Positions 43,239 to 53,911 of a stretch of 64,000 nucleotides of DNA are shown here, one piece after another; position 1 is the stretch's first letter, and each line of letters starts with the position of its first letter. The DNA comes from Gamarada debralockiae. Lineage: Eukaryota; Ascomycota; Leotiomycetes; Helotiales; Hyphodiscaceae. The notes under the pieces are model-generated. The model had not been told where the DNA came from. It saw only the letters and a program-made list of their open reading frames with translations, and searched no databases. The position numbers and the translations under genes are program-made. The stretch is from positions 58,638 to 122,637 of the forward strand of contig NXFV01001845.1 in assembly GCA_002803225.1 (NCBI GenBank). The letters run 5' to 3'.

Positions 43239-44460
43239 ATGTCATACCCAATTATCGATGCGTGGGCCAACCCCGTCGTGGACCTTGCGGTAGTGATATT
43301 TCGCGTTGACACCTTTTCCCTTACCATCGACTCTAGAAACCCCAACCCGACGCCCCTCAACCATTGGGTTGAATGATGTATGTTTCTCACTAACATTCTT
43401 TAGGAGGGCGTCCCCGAAGCACGCCGCCTCTTTGAACAATCCCACGCCGACCAAGCACTGTTCTCCAAACGCCAAACTCCAGCTGATCTGATAGCACTTA
43501 TGGACTCAAGCGGTGTTTCGAAAATCTGTCTTAGTGCGTGGTATCGTCCTGGAAAAGTGATCTTCTCAAATGAGGAAGTCGCAAAATTTACGCATGCCTT
43601 CCCGGATCGGTTTGTCGGGATTGCGGGGGTAGATTTGCATGACCCGGTCGGCGCTGTGAAGGAGATTGAGAAGCATGTTAAAGAAGAGGGCTTTAAGGGA
43701 GTAAGAGTTGTTCCTTGGTTGTGGGCGCTACCTCCTACGGATCGACATTAGTAAGTGCTCAGGTCTGACCTGTGCGCGTGTCAGTGACTGACGACGACCT
43801 GTGGAAAGTTGGCCGCTTTTTGTTAAGTGTATCGAGCTTGATATTCCTTTCGTGAGTTCTCCCCATCCAGTAATCTACTTAAGAATAAACAGATTCACGG
43901 AAAAGAGTTGAATTGACCTGTCATTTCTTATTATCAGCTCACCCAAGTTGGGCACACCGGCCCCCTTTGCCCAAGCGAGGTTGGACGACCCGTTCCTGTG
44001 AGACTTTTCCTAGTCTGCTTGTCAGACCAAATTTAATCTGAATAGTACATCGACGAAATTGCTCTCAAATTCCCTTCCTTGAAGATCATCTGCGGTCATA
44101 TCGGCTTTCCATGGACTCAGGAAATGATCGGAGTTGCGTGGAAGCATGCTAATGTCTTCATCGACACTTCCGCTTATCTACCCAAATATTATCCTCCTGT
44201 GAGCTGTCCCTCATATCCTCTGTTTTAACATAGCAGTGATTGATATTGGCTAGGAGTTGATCCAATTCGCAAACACAATCGGCAAGAAGAAAGTCATGTT
44301 TGGCACAAACTTCCCTCAACTCAGCTGGGACGCGTGCGTGAAATCTGCACATAAAGACCTTATGTTGAAGGATAGTGTGAAGGCCGATTTTTTTGGTGGA
44401 AATGCAGCGCGAGTGCTGAAGTTGGATGAGGGAAAGCATTTGGCGAGGGGGAAACTTTGA
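43239..44460 (+). CDS. Amidohydrolase 2 family metal-dependent hydrolase
   Basis: Cytosolic TIM-barrel hydrolase or decarboxylase of the Amidohydro_2 family, which includes aminocarboxymuconate and resorcylate-type decarboxylases. The exons 43239-43289, 43404-43750, 43809-43851, 43938-43997, 44046-44198 and 44254-44460 give 286 aa. All but the first junction have strong signals and conserved sequence: GVRVVPWLWALPPTDRHYWPLF across intron 2, and LDIPFLTQVGHTGPLCPSEV across intron 3. HTG, ICGHIGFPW and the FIDTSAYLPKYYP region hold the expected metal and substrate residues. The N-terminal MSYPIIDAWANP replaces the HxH strand motif with DAW, as in this fungal subgroup. It follows the Zn2Cys6 gene in the same orientation and precedes the MOSC reductase, consistent with aromatic-acid or lactone catabolism (inference). 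Confidence 0.88.
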
Positions 44461-44972
44461 ACGAAAATTCTTTTGCATTGCTCAAAGAACTTGAATTGAC
44501 TTCATCACTGATCGTTGGACTTAACCCTTCAAAATAGGTAGTTGCCGAGTCGTACTATTGTTCATGGTTCAAAAGTGGGGTAAACTCCAAAGCCGGATTT
44601 TCACATGGAAGTGCTGGTGATGAACCAAACCCTTCGATGATCGAAATCCTCAATGTCTATCTCACCATCTTTCTCAAATTCAATCTTCTTCTGATGAAAT
44701 TCCCTTTAACCAAAGAACTCACACCCAGTGCCCTACGAATGACTCTGTTTAGCCTGAGTTGACCATCCTCCCCCCACAGCCTCGAAAGTCGTCGTGACCC
44801 ACCTTAGGCAGCGACTTTCCTCAAAGGGGAAACTACTTCAACAAATAACTCCGTTTATCATAGGACTTAATCAAGTCACCTATTTTCACAAATTATCAGA
44901 CTTTCACCTCATTTGCGATAAATTACGAAGTCGTACACGAAAAAAGGGCTCTCTTTTCTTACCTCCACCAAG
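44461..44972. promoter_or_regulatory. Upstream region of the MOSC-reductase gene
   Basis: No gene visible. It is promoter and leader sequence between two genes in the same direction. Confidence 0.4.
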
Positions 44973-46637
44973 ATGGCAACGCTAGACTCAGAATCAAACC
45001 TTACCCTCTTCCAAAAGGACACTCTCTTCCAAGTCCGAACCGGCAAAGTAAAGCCAGCCTTCGGTCTTTCAGAATCCTCAGCAATCTTCAAAACACCCCT
45101 CACCTCCCCCGTCTTCGTGTCAACTCTCGGCTGCTCAGGCGACGAGCGAGCCTGGGAGCCTCACACTGGGCCAGACAATGCCTTGATGCATTACTCGTCC
45201 CAACACTACGCTCTCTGGGCAGCAGAAATTCCTTCAAACGCTCACTTATTCAAGATTGGGGCCTTCGGAGAGAACCTGGTCAGTTCAAACGCAAGTGAGG
45301 ACAACGTCTGTGTTGGTGACACCATTCGCATAGGAACTTGCGGCCTCATAGTACAAGTCACGAAACCAAGACAGCCGTGTTATAAACTGAATCACAGGTT
45401 TGAGATCAAAGATATGAGTCTCCGGAGTCAGAAAATGGGAAGAACGGGATGGTATTATAGGGTTCTGAGAGATGGGTGGATGGAGGCTGGTGATGAGATG
45501 GTGCTGATTGAGAGGAAATATCCGAGGTGGACGATTAGAGAGGTTCAGAAGTTGCTGTATGTGGAAAGGAGGAATGAGGAAGCTATGAAGGAATTGGCTT
45601 CGCTGCCGGAGTTGGGGGAGGAGATTAGGACGATTCTTGTCACTCGTTTGATGAAGAAGAAGGAACGGGATGATAATCAACGATTGCAGGGAGGAAAGGA
45701 GAAGCTTCTGAGATGGTCTCGCTATCAGGTCGTTGACAAGCATAAGGAGACACCAAGGATTTCTTCCTTCACCTTCGAGGCTCTCAATCCTGACGAAAAC
45801 CCCGCCAAAGTTGAGCCTGGATCTCACGTCCGCGTCAAGCTTGGAAATGGCGACAAGCTTGTGCGAGCATACTCAGTCATTTCTGGTGACAGCAGCAGAT
45901 TCAAACTCGGCATCGCACTCGAAGCTGAATCTCGTGGAGGATCGAAGTTCATGCATGAAAAAGTTCGAGTGGGGGATTCGCTGGCCTTCAGCGAGATCAA
46001 GTCCGATTTCCCGCTAAATGCTGAGGCGGACGAACACTTCCTGATTGCAGGGGGAATTGGGATTACGGCTTTCGTGACTACAGCGCAGCAACTTCAGGAA
46101 AGGGGCTTAAACTATCAGTTATACTACGCTGTTCGCTCTTCCGAAGATGTCGCGTTCTTGAGAGATCTCGAGCCACTGGGTCGAAATGTCACAATTTTGG
46201 AAGGCTCCAAAGGCCAACGTCTTAATATCAAGAACATAATTATCAAATCCAACAACCGAACGCACATCTACGTCTGTGGACCAGATCGTTTGATGTCGGC
46301 TGTCACTTCCACGGCCAGAGACCTCAACTTCCCCAAAGAAAACATACACTTCGAAGCTTTCACTGCTGCAACTTCCGGAGATCCTTTCTCTGCTGAGTTG
46401 GTGGAGTCAAAGAAGGTACTTGAAGTGAAAGAAGAGCAAACATTGCTTGATGTACTGAGGGACGCTGGCTTTGATATACCGAGTTCTTGTGAGGTGGGGA
46501 ATTGCGGAACGTGTAAAGTTGGGGTAAAGAGGGGGAGAGTGGAGCATAGAGGGACGGGGTTGATGGCCGATGAGAAAGATGGGTCAATGTTGGCTTGCGT
46601 TTCGAGAGGAATTGGGAGGATTGTTTTGGATATTTGA
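44973..46637 (+). CDS. MOSC domain - ferredoxin reductase - [2Fe-2S] ferredoxin fusion
   Basis: Single-exon 554-aa redox fusion. Residues about 30-180 are a YiiM-like MOSC domain with the GAFGENL loop (97-103) and PRQPCYKL, whose C136 is the expected molybdenum-cofactor sulfur or ligand site. A helical linker precedes an FNR-like module at about 250-460: RAYSVISG binds flavin, LIAGGIGITAFVTTAQQL binds the nucleotide, and YVCGPDRLM is the C-terminal FNR motif. The last 90 residues are a plant-type ferredoxin with C506, C511, C514 and C542. Such fusions pass electrons from NAD(P)H to a partner oxygenase or reductase, and MOSC links them to molybdenum-type N-oxygenated substrates. Being next to the amidohydrolase and regulator suggests a redox role in the same pathway (inference). 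Length is normal and no lesion is seen. Confidence 0.93.
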   Translation: MATLDSESNLTLFQKDTLFQVRTGKVKPAFGLSESSAIFKTPLTSPVFVSTLGCSGDERAWEPHTGPDNALMHYSSQHYALWAAEIPSNAHLFKIGAFGENLVSSNASEDNVCVGDTIRIGTCGLIVQVTKPRQPCYKLNHRFEIKDMSLRSQKMGRTGWYYRVLRDGWMEAGDEMVLIERKYPRWTIREVQKLLYVERRNEEAMKELASLPELGEEIRTILVTRLMKKKERDDNQRLQGGKEKLLRWSRYQVVDKHKETPRISSFTFEALNPDENPAKVEPGSHVRVKLGNGDKLVRAYSVISGDSSRFKLGIALEAESRGGSKFMHEKVRVGDSLAFSEIKSDFPLNAEADEHFLIAGGIGITAFVTTAQQLQERGLNYQLYYAVRSSEDVAFLRDLEPLGRNVTILEGSKGQRLNIKNIIIKSNNRTHIYVCGPDRLMSAVTSTARDLNFPKENIHFEAFTAATSGDPFSAELVESKKVLEVKEEQTLLDVLRDAGFDIPSSCEVGNCGTCKVGVKRGRVEHRGTGLMADEKDGSMLACVSRGIGRIVLDI

Positions 46638-46906
46638 GAAGATTGCAGCATAGCCCTATAACTGGCCATGTTACACTTCACTTCAGAGAAACTTCCACAC
46701 TCGTGAGACGCTGTGGGAAGATAGATTTTGATGACTCGGCCCGCTTCAATAAGTGTATATATATAATTTGGAGACATTAACTGCCGCGACAGGCCGGGTC
46801 CTGCACTTCTGATGTAGCAAAGAAGGCGTTTGAATGACTTCGTTTCTGAATTGAGCCCCACTTTGCGACCTCGTATCCCAAATCTTCCAGGATTGTAAGA
46901 CAAAGC

Positions 46907-47467
46907 TCACATTATAACACAACAACCGCAACATTCGCACTGACAGCAATGTGAATGGCTATTGTCGTCATCATTGTTCACATCATTCCCCGTCCCCTCC
47001 CCGGTCCCTGGGCTCGTGTAGCTCGGACTGCTTGTTGGTGCACTATATGCAGTATTGGTCTGGGTTGCTCCACCCTCCACACTACTCACGCCCCGTCCAT
47101 AACACACGAACTCCATACTCGCTACCTCGGTCTTCTCCATGCTCGAACTAAAGCCTTGACATTCATCCAATGCTCCGCTATCAGCACCTGTCCCTGCTGT
47201 CGAGTTCTTGCAGTCTTTGACATTGGAGATGACGAGCAAGGGTGTCCCGTAGTCGGGGCATGACGGAAGAGTGTTGATTGAGACAGCGTTGATGCCGGCG
47301 ATGGGTGCGTTGAAACATGAACCTACAAGGAGGGGAGTTGGAGATTCGGAGAGCGGGACGGAGCAGTAGGCGTCCGTGTATAGTGTTATGGAGCCTTGGG
47401 ATGGTGTAGAGGTCGTAGAGGGTGAGCCGCCGAAGAGGGTTGAGCTAGGTACGTCTTGTGGCGGCAT
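46907..47467 (-). CDS. Cysteine-rich protein ending in a CAAX box (paralogue of the next gene)
   Basis: Single-exon 186-aa protein of unknown function. The core (SITLYTDAYC ... INTLPSCPDYGTPLLVIS ... MEFVCYG) is clearly related to the core of the gene at 47836-48540. It has no signal peptide or membrane helix. The C-terminus is Ser/Thr- and Asp-rich and ends HCCQCECCGCCVIM. The last four residues, CVIM, are a textbook CaaX farnesylation signal, and the six other nearby cysteines could be palmitoylated. That would anchor the protein to the cytoplasmic face of a membrane. A missed upstream exon with a signal peptide is possible, but I found none; secretion would rule out prenylation. The ATG at 47467 is the first in a longer open frame. 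Confidence 0.68.
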   Translation of the reverse strand: MPPQDVPSSTLFGGSPSTTSTPSQGSITLYTDAYCSVPLSESPTPLLVGSCFNAPIAGINAVSINTLPSCPDYGTPLLVISNVKDCKNSTAGTGADSGALDECQGFSSSMEKTEVASMEFVCYGRGVSSVEGGATQTNTAYSAPTSSPSYTSPGTGEGTGNDVNNDDDNSHSHCCQCECCGCCVIM

Positions 47468-47835
47468 GGTGGGTAATGGGTGTGGCGAGGTGCGGGGTTA
47501 AGTGTAACGTCGAATCGTTGATGGGGCCTGTGGGGAAAATCCTAGCGTAAAATAGTGAACTTCGATGGAGTGTTCTGAAGTATTGAAGAACATTTGAACC
47601 CCTTCAAAAAAGAGATTCTGTTCCATTCATAAAGGGAATGAGTCAAGTGGCGCTCAAATGTCTCGTCGCGTGATAATGTGTTGCTTCCTTATTCGCAGCC
47701 GTGCTGTTGAGGCTTTCGAGAACGCCCATGCCCGCTTTCCAGTTTCAAGATGCCCCTGCTCCTGCATGGCGTTACTCCTCGTCAGGCTCTTCCCATTTTA
47801 CCATTTTATTGCTCTCAAGGTTCCCATACACTTTG
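47468..47835. other. Intergenic between the two paralogues
   Basis: No gene seen. An AG acceptor-like site preceded by a pyrimidine tract at about 47537 (minus strand) could serve an unseen upstream exon of the CAAX gene, but no exon was found. Confidence 0.35.
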
Positions 47836-48540
47836 TCAGTAGGCAGGCGATGGCCAAGCCGACATCTCATGACCGTCATCATAGCGTGGCGGTGCTCCAT
47901 TGCTGGCAACATACTGGTTGTGCCGCCATTTGTATCGCCTACGTTGCAGCTGCAATACGCCAAACACGACAGTAGCGATGATAGCAGCGACGCCGATTCC
48001 GATTCCGACTCCTAGGCTGATTCTATCGCTGAGACTAACACCGCCTCCGTGGGAGGGTGGGTTCTCTGGCTGTGAGGAGGGTGATTGTGAAGAAGCGGAG
48101 CTTGAAGAAGTAGCCGTTGATTTGGGCCCCGTGAAAGGTTTCGCAGTCGTAGTCACTGGAGGTTGGTTGTTGGAGACGGTACTCGTAGTGACCGGTCCGA
48201 CACAGATGAAGGCCGCAGATCCAATTCCGCTGCCTGTTGGGAAAGAAAGGCAGACTCCAACATATCCAGTGCTGACATCAGGTGAAATAGATGGTGTTCC
48301 ACATCCGTCGAGATCGGAAATCACAAGAATTGGCATCCCATTATCACACGTTGGCAAAGAAACTGCAGATATAGCAGCAGTGCCGTTTGTCTCGAGGCAG
48401 ATATTAGAAAACAATGAAGTCGATGACCCGGTAGGATTTGTGCAACCGCTGTCGGAAAACAGTTGCACTGCTCCTTGGGCGGTAACAGGTTTGAGCGATA
48501 GAATAAGAGCTCCAACGAAGATGACAGGTGATGAATACAT
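47836..48540 (-). CDS. Type I membrane protein with Cys-containing ectodomain
   Basis: Single-exon 234-aa protein of unknown function. I start at the ATG at 48540, which begins the signal peptide MYSSPVIFVGALILSLKPVTAQ; the frame is open 28 codons further upstream but that part is not secretory. The ectodomain has spaced cysteines (VQLFSDSGC, ICLETNG, VSLPTCDNGMPILVIS, GVCLSFP, AAFICVG) shared with the neighbouring paralogue. A Ser/Thr/Pro-rich stalk (TTSTVSNN to SSQPENPP) follows, then one transmembrane helix (ISLGVGIGIGVAAIIATVVF) and a basic cytoplasmic tail, QRRRYKWRHNQ. The layout is that of fungal wall-sensor-like proteins, though the family is not one I can name. Confidence 0.75.
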   Translation of the reverse strand: MYSSPVIFVGALILSLKPVTAQGAVQLFSDSGCTNPTGSSTSLFSNICLETNGTAAISAVSLPTCDNGMPILVISDLDGCGTPSISPDVSTGYVGVCLSFPTGSGIGSAAFICVGPVTTSTVSNNQPPVTTTAKPFTGPKSTATSSSSASSQSPSSQPENPPSHGGGVSLSDRISLGVGIGIGVAAIIATVVFGVLQLQRRRYKWRHNQYVASNGAPPRYDDGHEMSAWPSPAY

Positions 48541-50135
48541 CACTTTTTGCTCTTGAAATGAGAGTGGGATCCCATGTAAATGAAGGTATTGCCGATACTG
48601 AACTGATAACAATGCTACATTCATGTCTTACATGTCACAGCTCCGCCCCCGCCCCTCGATGTGAATTTCAGCCTCGTCGCCCACCCGAGATCAAGTGGAG
48701 ACAATCAAGTTGGATAACTAGGCTTGCCAAAGAGTTTGAAATTGCGCGCACACATTCCATGCAAAATGATAGTATTTGTCTATGTAATCCGAAACTTCGA
48801 ACATCTGATTTCCTTAGAAGATACTTCTTTCTATTTTCAGAATCATCCCCACGCCTGAAACCCTGAATGGTAAATCCCGCACTCGCAGCCTCGTCAAGAC
48901 TTCTAAAGGCGCCCCAACGCCCCTTTAGAGCACAATCTAATCTTTGTCACAAATCGAACCAATCGTCATAACTTGTGGCTTCCCAAGTCATGTCATTTTC
49001 TTGGGAATCTGCCTCGCGGATCAACAAGCAATTATGACAGCGCATTAAAATTTCTTTTCAAAGAGCTGCACCAGTCAGAGTTGATATCCAACCGAAATGG
49101 TATTGAAGATTACATCAACTGACTTCCCAGGTACTTATAGACAGATTTCTTTCTCTCACTCTTCCAAAGATGGCAGAATAGTGACCTCGATCTTATGATC
49201 CTAGAACAGAAACCCTTATTCTCCCTTTTCTTTAGTCCTGTGTTTGGTGAAGTTAACAGCTTGCGACCGTGAAGCTCATCCAAGATTCACAATTGGTCTT
49301 TTCATGAGGATTCAGCGCGTCGAGATCGGAACCACGGTTACGGTCCGGGCGCGAGTAGCGTACTGTAGGTGGAGGAAGCCAAGACAAACGAGGGGTGTGA
49401 AGACTGGTTCGGCACTGTGGCGACAAGGATGAGAGGTCCGTGTTGTAATTGTGAATGTCGCGTTTGTGTTGTGATGCGAAGTTTTGAATGGATGAGCGTG
49501 AGGTTGACTGGTAGTGGGTACGGCAAGATCGTATCGAAGTTTTGATTTGTTCCAATGTTCTGAACAATCTACATCAAGACGAAATGACGAAAATTTTAGG
49601 AGGCTTTTGGCGTGCGAGATTCTCGTCTCGAGGCGGGGGGTTAGAGCCACGCCAAGAACTGCTTGGGAAGTTGCTCACCCCGTTCCTTCAGCATCCATGG
49701 TAACTACCACGGCATTCTACTCAGTACAGTTGTGATAATTGAGACTGCATCTGGTCAGAGAGAGATAAAATAATTCAAGGAAAGCCTGCGATGCCTCACT
49801 CAAATTACAGAGTCTTCGGAATTAAGTGAGAACTTCTCTGTACTTCAGAACGACTTCGATCTGATGATCGGAAAAGTATTCCAGACCCAAGAGAATCCGA
49901 CTTCGTATTTTCTCTTCCCGTAATTCGTCGATGCTCCGCGGCTGAGTGGCCATACTCGACTCAAGGATTGTCACAGGCTAGGCAGAAACTCTTTTTAGGT
50001 AAAAAGCTTTTGACTGCGTCTGCTTAGCTAGAAAATGATCAAGGAACTTGGTCTCTCCCATCTTGCAGCACTCCGGCCCTCTTCCGATTGAACGATTCCA
50101 GGTGGCGTCGACCATAATTCGAGCTTCAGAATATA
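48541..50135. other. About 1.6 kb without a recognisable gene
   Basis: No gene supported; short overlapping frames near 49250-49740 have no motif. Confidence 0.5.
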
Positions 50136-50757
50136 CTAGTGGAATAGGCGATGAATTCCTGCAATTCTGACTCCTGCGCCATCGCCGTCAAAGAATGCAA
50201 CCTCGGGCAAATCGTCGACTCTTTTGTCACAAAAGGTCCGGCAAGGCACCACAGTCAAATATGTCAACCCGGTGAAATATTTGACGATATTTGCAGCTTT
50301 AATTCCATTGAATTCTTGAAAGTCCATGGCAAAATGTTTAACTTTACTGACTGCCTCATCCTTAACGATAGCTGGCTAGTGTCGCAAATCCCGATCCAAA
50401 AGATAGCGATTTCAGTTCTATGTGCCAGATAGACTGTGCCTTCCTCTGGGTCGATTCGATCGTAGGAGGTATGCCAAAGAGTGTTCAACTGCAGAGTGTA
50501 CTTCTTCAAAGCTTGTTCGCGGGACTCTCGGTAGACATAAAGTCGAACAGGTTGGGAACCTGTGGCTCTGAACAAGTCCTTTGTCCAATCATCTCTGGTC
50601 TCACGATGCGAGGCTGAAGTGACAAAACTTCGAGGGCCAGGCAAAGCATCCATCCAGATCTTGAGCGGAGTTCGATGGGCAAATTCGAAAAGTAGGTGAG
50701 CGTTTGGGCGTTTGACAGAGAATGCGAGTCAAGCGTGTTCGGCTGGGCAGAAGACAT
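50136..50757 (-). pseudogene. 2EXR-domain protein gene with two frameshifts
   Basis: 2EXR is a fungal domain of unknown function named for its EXR-type motif. The relic begins MSSAQPNTLDSHSLSNAQ and TYFSNLPIELR. After a 1-nt shift near 50663 it reads IWMDALPGPRSF, VYRESREQALKKYTLQ and GTVYLAH. After a second shift near 50335 come FAMDFQEFNGIKAAN and YFTGLTYLTVVP to the stop at 50136. The motif order matches intact members (short N-terminus, LPxELRxxIW, CRESRE-like, then a C-terminal cell-wall-like fold). There is no nonsense codon, only the two single-base shifts, so decay is recent or sequencing errors are possible. Confidence 0.75.
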
Positions 50758-52092
50758 GTTGATGTCAAGGGGTTAAATGTTGAAAACGGTGCCCAGCTGG
50801 ACCTCTGAATCGTCCTTGAAGGTACCCATGACCAGGAGTGATCCACAAATACGTCAGGGCAGAAACCGCATGAACTGAGGCCAAACCGCCGACTTCAGGG
50901 AAAAGAAGCTCGCCGCTTTTCTTAGCGTAGAGTTGAAGATCAACGGGTGCTTAATTTCGTAGTTCTGACGTGTGGCGTACGATCGCGAGAGTGCTTTGAG
51001 GCCATGCCTCCAAGTCCGTTGAAGAAATCAAGTCCTTACAAGTCGAGGAGTTGGCATTTGGAAGAATCCAGCGGGTTGGGGACAACGGACGGAAAGACAG
51101 AACGGTGTTGATGGGTGGAATAGAAGAGGCATAAGTCCACACGCAACTCGCGAGGGAACCAGAATGTGGGTTCAAATGGACTCTGACTATCTCCGTGCTG
51201 GGAGGTTTACCTTGTTCTTCTTGATAATAGGACTCTCATTTGTGAAATTGAGACATAATATTGCGGCCGCGAAATTCATTCTGATGTCCTCAATTGGCCT
51301 TTTTGGCGGGGATTAAGTGTGCGGATGCTTCCGATCCCTCTGGATGTCGAAGTTTCCTTGATCAACCAATCAGCGCACGAGATTCTTTTTGACATTTCGA
51401 GGACGATCAAGTCTCGAATAGAAATCGCGATGGCTTTCCTCATATAAATTTCGTACGTTATCGATGCTGCGGTCATCGTCGTCATCCCTTGCTCAGATGA
51501 AACAAAAAAAGCAAAACTTTGGAGGGGGACCACAATTCCAAAAATAGATGGCGGGTATTCAGCCACCACAGCCGAATCTGGAGGCAGACCAGACTGAACC
51601 TCAACTTCGAACCTCACTTCCTCTATTGACCACTCAAAAACGAACACACAACCGTATCTGGGTCCATCTGCCCGGCATGGAACCGCCGCTATGTCACTGC
51701 CCTGTGAACCGGATGGTTGGAGTTTCAAAGATTCCAAAATCATGATTGATTGGGAGCTTCGACTCTTCGTTCCTGATCCACTTTTCCTCACACCATTCGC
51801 GTCTTTGCTTACGACGATTGTTGGAAAAGAAGGCGCAGCGAGGTTGTCTCTTCGTAATGACACTCGGTATGCGAGAGCCTTTCTTCTTTCTCCATCGTTT
51901 TCCAAGCCTCTTCTTTTCTTTCTCTTACCCCTCTCCATTCCATATATTCTTTCTACTGCTGTGCAGACATTTCTTTTGTTTCATTTGTGGACTTCTACAT
52001 TGTGAACATATCCTTCGTTTGATCGCTGCATCATCCCATTCACTCGACGACGTCTCGATCTTTCTCTTCTCAACAAACCTACACCCCTCAAA
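50758..52092. other. About 1.3 kb without a recognisable gene
   Basis: No gene supported. The last 200 bp, pyrimidine-rich, are the likely leader of the phosphodiesterase gene. Confidence 0.5.
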
Positions 52093-53292
52093 ATGTTACC
52101 CTCATTACTCGCTGCATCGGCAGCCATCCTCTCACTCTCAGGTCTGTCGCAGGCCATACCTCAAGGATTCGGTGGAGGATTTGGACAATCATCATCTGCC
52201 TCGGTAGCAACAGCAGCCTCCGTATCAGCAACAACAGCCGTAACAGCATCCTCAGTATCCCAAGCAGCGGTCTCGACGAGCACAGTAGCTTGCAACAACT
52301 CCCCCGATCTCTGCAACCGAAACTACAACAACATAACCCACATGGGCGCTCACGACTCTGCCTTCCTTCGAGATAGCAGCACATCGTTTTCTACGTCCGG
52401 AAACCAGTTCTATAATGCGACGGTAGCACTCTCGGCCGGTATTCGATTATTACAAGCGCAAGTACACAACCAGAATGGGACGTTGGAGCTTTGCCACACA
52501 ACCTGCACACTGCTAGATGCTGGTACACTCGAGTCGTTTTTGGCGGATATCAAGACGTGGATGGACGCAAACCCCAACGAAGTCGTAACTCTCTTGCTCG
52601 TCAACTCCGACGACCAAGACGCATCCGCCTTCGGAGCGGACTTCGTCTCCTCCGGAATCTCAAAATACGGCTACACTCCTACCTCAACCTCTGGCCCAAT
52701 CTCCACCTGGCCTACACTCCAAACCCTCATTACAGCAAACACACGACTCATCACATTCATCGCATCCATAACATACGATTCCTCCTATCCCTACCTCCTC
52801 GATGAATTTGACTATGTCTTCGAAACCACATTCGGTGTCACCTCCTTGTCCGGGTTGAACTGCACTTTGCAGCGCCCCACAACACTCGACTCTTCCACCT
52901 CCGCCATCTCGTCCGGCTATATGGGTCTCATAAACCATTTTGTAGACACGGCCGAAGCGTTCGGCATCTCCATTCCCGACGTCTCGGACATCGCTACAAC
53001 CAACTCGCCAAACACAAACACAACTGGTGCGTTGGGAACGAACGGAGCAGAATGTGAGAGCGAGTGGGGCACAAAACCTACTTTCATGTTGGTGGATTTC
53101 TGGAACGTGGGACCCAGTATCAAGACTGCTGATAACCTGAATGGGATCACGGCGACGGGACGCACGAGTGTGAGCACGGCGGAGTTGACGGCGAGTAGTA
53201 GTGCCGGCGTGGCCTTTGCCTCTGCGTCGGTCATCAGAATGTCGGCCCTGGCGATAACGGTTATTGCTGTGGGCAATTTTGTGTGGTTGTGA
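52093..53292 (+). CDS. GPI-anchored PLC-like phosphodiesterase
   Basis: Single-exon 399-aa protein with a PI-PLC X-like TIM-barrel, probably at the cell surface. A signal peptide (MLPSLLAASAAILSLSGLSQA) and a Ser/Thr/Ala-rich stretch to residue 65 precede the domain. H87 in THMGAHDSAF is the general-acid/base histidine position. VALSAGIRLLQAQVHNQNG and LELCHTTCTLLDAGTLESFL are diagnostic, and LVDFWNVG near the end is typical. The C-terminus has small residues then a hydrophobic tail (SSSAGVAFASASVIRMSALAITVIAVGNFVWL as two short segments), as in GPI-anchor signals. Fungal members differ from true phospholipase C in lacking calcium-binding partners, and the substrate is unknown. Confidence 0.9.
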   Translation: MLPSLLAASAAILSLSGLSQAIPQGFGGGFGQSSSASVATAASVSATTAVTASSVSQAAVSTSTVACNNSPDLCNRNYNNITHMGAHDSAFLRDSSTSFSTSGNQFYNATVALSAGIRLLQAQVHNQNGTLELCHTTCTLLDAGTLESFLADIKTWMDANPNEVVTLLLVNSDDQDASAFGADFVSSGISKYGYTPTSTSGPISTWPTLQTLITANTRLITFIASITYDSSYPYLLDEFDYVFETTFGVTSLSGLNCTLQRPTTLDSSTSAISSGYMGLINHFVDTAEAFGISIPDVSDIATTNSPNTNTTGALGTNGAECESEWGTKPTFMLVDFWNVGPSIKTADNLNGITATGRTSVSTAELTASSSAGVAFASASVIRMSALAITVIAVGNFVWL

Positions 53293-53911
53293 GTGATGGG
53301 TTCGAGGTTTTGAAATTGAAAGCATAGCGATGGCGTTTGGGTCTTCTTTAGCGTTGTATAAGCATTTTTGGATGGGAAACACATACCCGCATCACGAGGT
53401 TTGATGAACAACAGGATAGAACGACCTGAAGACTAGGTCAATAGAATTAAGAATATGCAATACTACCAACTTAAAGCTATCATCCTTGCTCCAATTTACC
53501 CCATGGTCATCATGGTGACTTGGAGCGCTGCCTCTCTGGGCTGCTGACTTTGGCATATCTTCAAACCGCTTCATTCATCCACCGTACACTTGAAAGGGGG
53601 TTCTGGCTAACAGTATCCCAAAGTCAACACTTCTCTCTTTTCAGACTTGGTAGGGGTAAGTACTCATTCCCTGATCCTATTGACCTCTCGCCAGCTAGGG
53701 GTGGAGGTATAATCCATAACCTCACACCTCCAACCCTCTCATACAAAATTCCGTATTTATCCAAAAGTGGGGTGTCTCCACAATCGCCGCTTTCGCTTCA
53801 CCCTTCCAAAGTCTCTCAACTTCTCGGGAGAAGCGCATCACTAAAAAGTGAGCTCCATCTTCTCTTCATTCCTGTACATAATTTTCTTTCTACTTTGAAG
53901 GAGGTTTCACG
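53293..53911. other. Intergenic upstream of the UPF0045 gene
   Basis: No gene seen; the right end is its promoter and leader. Confidence 0.4.

Noticed and set aside
45285..45827. 180-codon antisense frame within the MOSC fusion gene
   Set aside because: The plus-strand gene has a complete domain series; the minus frame has no motif.
52684..53382. 232-codon antisense frame over the phosphodiesterase gene
   Set aside because: Arg- and Gly-rich shadow of the coding strand.
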